Position numbers and translations under genes: made by a program
Notes under the pieces: model-generated
Database searches by the model: none
What the model saw: the letters and a program-made list of their open reading frames with translations, nothing else
Told to the model about the DNA's origin: nothing
Assembly: GCA_963693305.1 (NCBI GenBank)
Contig: OY855903.1
Coordinates: forward strand, 58,497,350-58,561,349
Direction: 5' to 3'
DNA: 64,000 nt
From: Meandrina meandrites
Taxonomy: Eukaryota > Cnidaria > Anthozoa > Scleractinia > Meandrinidae
Shown here: piece by piece, positions 56,133 to 64,000 of the stretch
Layout: each line of letters opens with the position of its first letter
Numbering within the stretch: position 1 is the stretch's first letter

Positions 56133-59100
56133 GTAAGTTGGTTAGATTACATGTAAAGCTAAAATTGCTGAATGTTATAAGGTTTAATACTCCATATATA
56201 AACTTTTAATTCATTCTTGCAATACCCGGGTTCTCGGTTTCATTGTGCCAAAGGCTTGAAAATACAGCTAGAAAATTGAAAACAAAATGCTATGACGATG
56301 ATTTACTTATGAGAAATTGTAAGGTTTACATACAATAAGGCTTTCTCAGTAGTCTATATGTTATAGATTTAAATAAATAATATTAGTATATACCACACAA
56401 GTGAATAGTTCTTTCTGTGTGCGCTGACTGGTTAACTTGGAGGTGATTAGCAAAGTACTATTCACCTTTGAGCAGCCAAAGTGAAACAAAAATGGCTTCC
56501 CATGTCGCTTTGGGTACCGAAAGAAATGTTTTGGTCACTAGGTATTCAACTTGTGTGGTATATGCTAATTAACGCCTCAGTGTCAGTGAAAGTTATAGAC
56601 ATTTACCTCGCCACTTCGCGGCTCAGTAAATATCCACAACTACTCACCTCCACTTCGGTGAATAATTGTCAAATATGGCATTCAGAATAAAATACAGTTA
56701 AGTATGATTTTTACAAAACATGTAATAAAGCTTGGTTTACAACAGAGCTTGACTAGTCTAATTATTCAGTCAACGATGCCAACCTAAGAAATTGAATTCC
56801 AGAAGATTGATGATTTCACATTGAGCTACTGGCCCTCCCATCAACCTCAAAAATGGATTTTAAAAAAAAGAGATTCCTGCGAATTTTATCTCAAAAAATG
56901 CACCAAACATTTACATGTATTCCTTCAAAATCAAACAAAATATGCCTAAAAACATATATTTCAAGTACTTTTCCTCGTATTTGACCATATTCAGGAGATT
57001 GGTGATTTTACAGGGGATCAAAATATTATTATTCTTTGCAAGCTTGCCATTCATCTTACGCAAAGAGAGTAAATAGAGTGAGGAGGCTTATTAAAAAGTT
57101 GAATTTTTGGGGGGTAGGGGGTTTTATTAGTGGTAGTCTTAAGGCAGGATTCTACCTGAAGGCCATTTTCCGCCACGTAACTTGGGTTTAATGGGAATAT
57201 CTTGTTCCCGTTTCAAGCAAATTATCGAAAAACTGTTCACTCATCCCATGAATCTATGTTTTGCGGTGTTTTTTAAATTTTTGGGTGATTTTGGGGGATA
57301 TTTGGGAGGAGATAGTTTTTCTCAATGGATTAGTGAAATTTAGAGAAATAAGAAATGGTGTAGATTTAATGTGATTTTAAAATTAGAATTTGAAGTTAAA
57401 AATTAGTAGATGGATACCCAAACAGTCCCCTGACAGCCTGGGAGGCTCTTGCATTGGGGTCAACTGTCTGGTGGTCCAAAAATAATTTTCTTTCTTCTAT
57501 CCCTTCTTTAAACCTCTTAAACTTTCACTCAAATTCAGGAAAAACCCACCTTAATTAAAATTGTAGAACATTTCATTCTAAAATGTTATTGTCTAATTCC
57601 AGAAAATACCTATACCTCTCCCACAGAAGGTTTTTTGGTTTGAATCTCCCCACTCCTCTGGAAATTTCAGTTTAGCCCCATACTTTTAAATTCTGGTCTT
57701 TGGGGGCCCCCACCTCCTCAAAATTTCCATTGACCCTCCATGGGGTGGGTATGGATATTTTCTGGACTAGCACATGCAAACTGCAGTTCAGTTGTGAGTT
57801 GATTTCTCATTATTGTTCTGTTGTCTAGCTTCCAATTCTCCAAGGAGACGATCCAAAATGGCAAAGCTCATTACAGGCTTTCTGTGCAACCAAACAGTCA
57901 AATGATCATCCTGTGTCCACACCAGTCGACTTATTTGCATGAGTCGCAAGCCATTCCCAAGGAACAACGCTATGAAGCTGTGTGGTATGTGGATAAACAA
58001 AGTTTCCTTGATTGCAAAGTTGGAAATCGCAAAGGACTTGTCAACAATATCTGGTTGCACTGTGACACGCCAGATAAACTGAAGTATGATACCCTGGTTT
58101 TTCAGAGATTCAGCCTTGACGACTTGGAATTTCCACTCGGCACAGAACATTATTTTATTGGTAAGTGACTTGAGTTTCAAGGTCAACATCTTGCTGCTGT
58201 CAAGCAAAATATTGGCCATGTTCATACTCGAGACGCAATTCCCATCTGGACGAACTTTGGCAAACATTTTGTAGTTTGTCTGGTTATGCATCTCCAGTAT
58301 AAAGATGGGCATAAAATGTATATTGCATGCCTGGAACTAACTTTCGTAATAGGTATTAATCTATGCACTACAAAAGATAGCTTTTCTAGACAGATAATAC
58401 ATCTTGTGCCCGTTATTGCTCCAGTGATTGACAAAAACCATTCACATACAGTAACTGATATTTATTAGATTGTCCAATAAACACCGTGAGAACTAAAATA
58501 AAAGGTACGTGAAAATTACAAATAACATCGCGAAAACTACAGAATATAAATGCATTTAACTAAGAAAGTATACAGTTTACAAGATGGAAATAAAAAAACC
58601 TAAAGATCTACAAATAACGGTAAACAATGTCGTGTACAACTTTCTTCTTATCTTGAATCTTAAGCCTAAATTACAAAATGTAAAGGATAAAACTGAAACT
58701 AAGACAGAAACAAATAAAGCGATAATAAAATAAATAAACTAAAAAGATTGAGCTGCCGTACTCTTGTGGCTTGTATCTTATGTCAACTGAACTCAAAAGC
58801 AAAAACTAAAAACTTATATAACTTGTTGGATGTCGCAGCACTTTCGCGTATGCTTTCGCAACATTGACGAACTTTCTGGAAATTATATTAGTGCAAGCTT
58901 TTCAAAATGCGTAAATGTAGACCTTTAAAATAACTTAAACAAATGGCCTTAAGAAACATTAAACAAAGGGTAACAATACTCTTAAAAACTAATCAAAGGG
59001 GTCTATGAGCCACTCGTGAATGCATTAGATATATTTGAATCGTTCCTTTGAACAGCATAGTATCGATGGGAAATATTCATTATAGGGATAGCAAGACAAC

Positions 59101-61128
59101 TTAGGAAACAGTGATATTGGAGAGAGGTACCTTTGTAAAGCTGTATTTGTATTCACAGCCGAGGGAAAAGACATTTAGAAAGCGCCCGTGAGCATACCTA
59201 ATTTGCATAATGTTAACAACACATCGATGGAAGGATGGAAGGATGGAAGGCTAAACTTCCCCACTATACTCGTTCATTGCGCAAGCGCATTCAGGAGTAA
59301 AAACTGACAATCTGTTTGAATTGACTTAAAAGCGATGAAGTACAAAGACTTAAACTTGAGCAGCCAGTGGCCAAATGGTCACTAAGGAAAAAAATAAACT
59401 TGGAGGGTTGTTTATGCTCGGTGTCCTTACGTTGATCGTAACATTTTTTATTTCTTGTGTACATTAACTGAAAATAAAAGCATACAAATGTGGCCAAATT
59501 TAATTTAGGCTAAGTTAAATGCTAATTCAAAAACTCATTAATAATTCATAAAGAAAATACAAAAGAAATTAATGTTTAATTAGTGTCTTTATATCTGATA
59601 AAGATACGGCCAAACTTTACGTCCAATTTTCTAGGTCAAAATAACCCCAAATCTAAATATTAGTACAAGAATGAGTTGATCTACATCAGAAGATTTTGAA
59701 GCCGTTCAATTAATTTGTAGTTCGTGTTTTATCAAGTCTAAAACAGTCGGCTGTGCCTTGTGTTTTAAACTTGATAAAACACTGCTGCTCATTTATTAAA
59801 CATTACATAATGCTGGGCAGTAGTCACCCTCAGTGTCGTTGTGCAGGGTGGCGGGGGGTTTTGTGCAGGGGCCCTTATGGTTTACAACTCAATTCATTTT
59901 GCGTGTTTTTCGCTGCTGGACACTTCTCGCTGAATTTACTCTCAACCCATCACTCCCTCCCTTCATGGTAATATCCTAGTTTACACTGTCTTTACAGTTT
60001 GGCAGTGCCTGGTGGTTGCTGCTCACAGGGTTACAGTCATAAATACTTTACATGCTCAGCTCAAATTGCTTGTGACTGCACCATCCTTTTCACGCAACAT
60101 TCCCCAAGCTCTGATCTATTGTTGATGATGAGTTTAACTTAAGCTGCAACTTGTACATGGCAAATTTCTCTGCGTATCAGGGAATGTTAATAACATTAGT
60201 AACTATGTATTTTGCTACTCACTGCTGAATCTCACAACTAACTAACTGGGATCAGAAAATTATTATACTTTTCTTTTAGGAGAAGTCATCACCTTTGGGA
60301 GGTTAGAAATTTAGTCTTTTTTAAACTTCTGTATTCAGTGTTTGTGAGTGTGAGAAGTGTCCCCTTAGGGGAGGTTTTCCAAAGTAAAGGGTTTTAATTT
60401 GTTATTGAAAGGTATTGTTAAAGAGAAATTAAGATTTAATAAAATGTATTGGTGTACACTGTATAAGTATTGTGCAGCCCTGCATTTGGCATGACACCTG
60501 TATTGTCCCCAGAGTCCACTTTTCTGTTGGTCAGCACCGTCCAAGGAACATTCTTACTTCTGACCAACAGAAAAGCAGGCCCTCAGGACAAGACTGACAT
60601 ATGACACCATTTGTTTTCATATCCAGCAACAAGTGACGGCACAAAAGATTCCTTGAATAATACATCAGGTGGTCACTGTGATGACGTAGCTAAAGGCATT
60701 TCAATGAAGATGATCATTTATGTCTGTACCAATGAATCAGGTACGTATCGCATTACATCAATGTAGCAAGTAGAATTCTAGCCAGTATTTAACTGAATTT
60801 TGTAGATGACATGGGCCTACTTCACCAAGTTTTTTTGAACAATTATGATGCAATGAACATTTGGATCATAAACCTTTTGTACAATAATATTTGTTACCAT
60901 GACAGTGATATACGTTCAGGACACCCATGAAAATCAATTTCCAGGCTGTGTAAGCACAAACTGGTTTATATCAGCATTTCAAATTATCAAATACATTATT
61001 TTATTTCTTTTTAGATCCTGCATGTAATGTGCCAACAGAGCCTCCCACTATTACAACTACAGGGATGACGGAAAGCACAGCAAACATAGGCCCAGTAACA
61101 CAAGCTGCAAGAAAGTCAGGTTCATGGG
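56026..61128 (+). CDS. Second ephrin, 3' end not found
   Basis: Exons 56026-56132, 57829-58160, 60627-60740 and 61015-61128 join in frame to 222 complete codons and one base over. In order: signal peptide (about 1-20, LWFVLFLCHFQFGW), ephrin fold with cysteines at 65, 98, 114 and 164 and the family pieces YESVQWTPQNP, MIILCPHQ, IWLHCDTP and TSGGHC, then a Thr-rich stalk (TEPPTITTTGMTEST). Exon boundaries and phases equal those of ephrin 1, so the two arose by duplication. The exon with a membrane span or GPI signal is not recognisable before the window ends. Reading past the last donor meets TAG at once (SGSWG, stop), which would give a secreted form. Confidence 0.88.
56133..57828 (+). other. 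Ephrin 2, intron 1
   Basis: This 1.7 kb intron contains no recognised element. Part of it, about 57560-57780, is rich in CCCC/GGGG words typical of a worn repeat. Confidence 0.5.
57829..58160 (+). CDS. Ephrin 2, exon 2 (main part of the ephrin fold)
   Basis: It runs from FQFSKETIQNGKAHYRLSV to LGTEHYFI, with three fold cysteines. The acceptor is TTGTCTAG and the donor GTAAGT. Confidence 0.92.
58161..60626 (+). other. Ephrin 2, intron 2
   Basis: This AT-rich intron holds a dispersed repeat at about 59690-59785, including GTGTTTTATCAAG and its inverse, related to 3066-3140. It also holds a short GGATGGAA tandem run near 59226-59250. Confidence 0.55.
60627..60740 (+). CDS. Ephrin 2, exon 3
   Basis: It encodes TSDGTKDSLNNTSGGHC and MKMIIYVCTNES, the end of the fold with the fourth cysteine. 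It is phase 1 at both ends. Confidence 0.9.
61015..61128 (+). CDS. Ephrin 2, exon 4 (stalk)
   Basis: It encodes DPACNVPTEPPTITTTG and a Thr/Ser-rich stretch ending RKSGSW, phase 1 at both ends, before GTTAGT. It is shorter than the stalk of ephrin 1. Confidence 0.8.
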
Positions 61129-61322
61129 GTTAGTGATTAAAACTTGTCAACAATATATTAACTATGGATAATTAAGAAAAAATTGCCTGAAGAGTGTGGT
61201 CATCTTTTGACCATACGAAACAGAGCTGTAGCAATAAATCGATGAGATAGCTTGGAAGTGAGCCAAGCAAACTTCTGTCAATGCATAAATGTTAAGGTGT
61301 CCGTGGCAACCCTTAGATTATA

Positions 61323-61480
61323 TAGTAGAATCCCAACTCCTCAAAGCCTTGGTTTCTCAAAACTCCTGATTTCTTGAACCTATTTTAATTTTGGTCGAAT
61401 AGCGCTTCTCTGTAATCTTACCCCTATTTCTTGACCATTTTTCATTTCCCCTGGAGTTTCGAGAAATCTGGATTCTACTA
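61323..61480. mobile_element. 158-bp MITE-like element
   Basis: The ends are TAGTAGAATCC and GGATTCTACTA, an exact 11-bp inverted repeat. The body resembles the TTCGAG/CTCGAA-rich interior of the pogo-type element at 44267. Confidence 0.65.
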
Positions 61481-61620
61481 TTAATAGGGAAGCGGTGGGC
61501 GAAATGACCTGGAAATTTGACAACCATACACATTTCTTTATTCAAATTCATCAAAATAAATTTGAAAAAGGTCTAGAGGTAAAGAGTCTAGAGGTTATCC
61601 CTACATGAAAGACTCCCTTT

Positions 61621-61937
61621 AAGGAGGCTCGCAACGGTTTCCAGCGCTTTCCAGCTCTTAAACTTTGATGGGTCAGTACTACAAATTTTTATCAGTTGCT
61701 GCAACAATAATGATATCGACCAAATGTCTAATCATTGCTGAATAAGTTGTGGTCCTTTTCATGGCGTCACTGGTTACTATAGCAACAGTTTTACCTGTTA
61801 AAAACACCCTTAATTTTGCCTTTAAGTGCTTATAACTCAAAAACGAGTCTGGTGACCCCCATTTTTTCGACTATTTTGCTTGGTTACCAAGGAAAATGGT
61901 AAGAATTGGGATCATTGGTGGCACTCTCTGACACACA
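61621..61937 (-). mobile_element. MITE-like copy B (inverse of 10040-10372)
   Basis: It starts AAGGAGGCTCGCAACGG on this strand. Read in reverse it follows copy A through CAGCAACTGATAAA, TTGCTATAGTAACC, GTTTTTAACAGG, TTTTGAGTTATAAGCAC and GGGGGTCACCAGAC. The borders toward 61937 are approximate. Confidence 0.7.
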
Positions 61938-62811
61938 TTTTTGTATACTCTCAAGGGACTGTTTTAATTTGTCAAGGGAATACTTTTCGCTGTGGGCGAT
62001 AAAAACGTCACTGGATAGGAATGCGTCCGCAGTTTTCGATCCCGAAATGTTATTTTCACGCGTCGCTCGTCATTTAGCCTGTCTAGCCTTTTGCAAACTA
62101 CAGGTAGGTATTTTTTAAAGATCTGTGCTATTCATCGATTGAATTGCTTAGTTTTACATGCTTAAAAGCTGCTGCGAATCTTCATTGTCAGAGGATATTG
62201 GCCAATGCTATTTTCTATTGTTACAAGTCTATTGTTTGTCGTCTTCATTGAAAGAAGTATTTTTAGCTCGTCACGCAATCTTTTGTTTTGACCACAATTC
62301 ACGGACTTGATCACGACAGCAGCTTCTCAAGACTTCAGACAGGAAAATGGTAATGTACAATATTGCTTCGAACTTAAATGGAATTTTTAGAAGGATCGGT
62401 AAAGCCACTTAGTGAAAAATTGACTGCAAAAAGCCGTCGGGCTAAAATTAAACTTACGCTTTAGCGTGAATAATGCAGGATCTCACGGCTTCAAAAATAT
62501 GCAGAATTTTGAAGCTTTGATACATTAGTAGCTACATCTTGAAATGAGAATTAATCTAAAACAAAACTTCCTTCAAGTTTCTTTCATTTGCCCAGTTTAT
62601 GTTTGGAATTTTAGGCTTCTGAAGCGTATTGATTTGAAAAGCGCATGGTGACATCTGATATGCAGCATGCGGCCGACTTACTGTACCATCGCATTGTTGT
62701 TTATTTAATAATTGTGTTCAGTTTACGACCTTTTACATGCAAAGATTTACTACAGTACTTCGGAAAATGCAAACAAGTATTTTTTTGTTATTAGTTATAG
62801 TGATGGATAGC

Positions 62812-63135
62812 ATAAAAAGCAATCTGAGTGTTAATTTTGTGGAAGGAATTCAGTAGTTTTCCGCTATCTCACGGCAATCTCACGGCTTATCTCCAATTAC
62901 CGCTTTTCTGTACCAAGATAATACCACTGGTGGTTAAATAAATGTCAGTGACAGTTATACAGAATGAAAACCTACCTTTCATAAAAAGCAATGTGAGTGT
63001 TAATTTTGTGGAAGGAATTCAGTAGTTGTCCGCTATCTCACGGCACCATGATTCGCAAATTATTATCCCCAGTTACCGCTGGTGGTGGTTAAATAAATGT
63101 CAGTGACAATTGTACAGAATGAAAGCCTACCTTTC
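62812..63135. repeat. Tandem duplication of about 160 bp
   Basis: The units at 62812-62980 and 62981-63135 both run from ATAAAAAGCAAT through GGAAGGAATTCAGTAGTT and CGCTATCTCACGGCA to CCTACCTTTC. A small internal deletion makes the second unit shorter. Confidence 0.85.
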
Positions 63136-64000
63136 ACCAGAGTGTTTCGAACTAGTGTTATATTTTGTAGAAAGAGTTCGTGTTTTTGCGAGTTGTTAAA
63201 ATGATGCACGGAGGTGAAGAAATTTTTTTCACCGTCTTCAAGTTTGGTTTGGGATCAATTTATCAAGGTTGATAATTAACATTTCAAACCATGAATTGGT
63301 CTTTCAGCGGGTCTAGTTGTAATAAACGTTTACTTCAGAAAAGAATTGTTTTTCTGAATTTAGTACGCATACGGTATATTTTTTCCCACTCGCACGTTTG
63401 TGTTAAAAGCCGTAAAAGAGCCAGGAATTTTTTTTTTTTTTTAAGGGGGGGGGGGGGGGGGTGTGAGCGCTAATAAAAGCCTTCTGGACTGTGAGTCAAT
63501 GGGTTAGTGCATCACAAATCGCTTTCAATACTAACATTTCTCCAACGCATACTGCATGCGAAATAGTCGAATCTCGAAGAGATCTTTGATTTGTTATTGA
63601 ATAATGATTGGCATGTTAAGATGCAACTTTTTGCAAAGTTAAAAACATTTCTCCGGAGCAGTTTCAGAGCCACATTAAATTTTCGAAAATTGTTGCTTAT
63701 GATTTTGAAAACAAAACAAGCTCTGGTGATGCACTTTATGGAATACTGGTCCAATCTAGATTAGTTTACTATAAATAGGCTAAAAGAAAGGTTTATGGCC
63801 AAAGGGCTGATATGGAGATCAGGGGTTTCAATAACATTTGTTATAAGTGCCTGTCAAAGGGAGAAATACGTCTCTGACCACAAAAGGGCCCATAAGACCC
63901 TCTTTCCCCTTGGGGGGTCTAAAAAATAAATCACTTTTATTATTTAAGTGTCAGGGTATTTAGCACTGTTGTACTAATTTGGGGGCATGCTCCCCCGCCA

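Larger units (their letters stand above)
61129..64000. other. Downstream of the last visible ephrin 2 exon
   Basis: It holds a small MITE (61323-61480), copy B of a MITE-like family (61621-61937), a tandem duplication (62812-63135), a G run (about 63447-63462) and a GGGGGCATGCTCCCCC palindrome near the end. A short frame after TTTCAG at 63308 (AGLVVINVYFRKELFF, stop) fits the ephrin 2 phase and is slightly hydrophobic, but it is too short for a membrane span, so I do not call it. Confidence 0.5.

Noticed and set aside
63308..63358. Possible last exon of ephrin 2 (AGLVVINVYFRKELFF, stop)
   Set aside because: Acceptor and phase fit, but the hydrophobic part is too short for a membrane span or GPI signal and there is no intermediate exon.

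Overview
The window looks like nuclear DNA of a cnidarian, most likely a reef-building (anthozoan) coral. The genes are intron-containing animal genes (an RNF213/mysterin-type giant AAA+ protein, two ephrins and an ankyrin-repeat protein). They sit in AT-rich DNA full of small terminal-inverted-repeat elements, palindromes, non-LTR and Penelope-like remnants and long G or C runs. The species is not determined; no database search was possible.

Layout. 1-3790: intergenic, dominated by a 1.66 kb foldback palindrome. 3791-26983 (+): five-exon RNF213-like gene whose model joins in frame to 4,935 codons plus stop; 12.6 kb of it is one uninterrupted exon. Its introns hold a truncated LINE with target-site duplications, a Penelope-like fragment and several MITE-like elements. 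27290-28540: array of eight diverged repeat units downstream of that gene. 28640-33290: palindromes and DNA without a recognisable gene. 33292-43161 (+): six-exon transmembrane ephrin of 303 aa. 45074-51213 (-): 3' part of an almost pure ankyrin-repeat gene (1,457 codons seen; 5' exon not found), with a broken ZMYM/QRICH1-like fragment in its intron. 52851-55036: candidate 2.2 kb TIR element. 56026-61128 (+): second ephrin, four exons seen, with the 3' end (membrane anchor) not identified before the window ends.

Biology. The RNF213-like protein keeps AAA+ Walker motifs and both flanks of the E3 module. At the position where RING fingers sit in RNF213 it instead has about 260 residues of Glu/Lys-rich low complexity, and its RZ-finger region is rearranged and lacks the usual Cys-x4-His pattern. 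It may therefore be an AAA+ giant without canonical ligase elements, which is the most interesting observation here. The two ephrins form a same-strand tandem pair, separated by the antisense ankyrin gene; both keep the four ephrin-fold cysteines. No functional link between the RNF213-like gene, the ephrins and the ankyrin gene is visible in the sequence.
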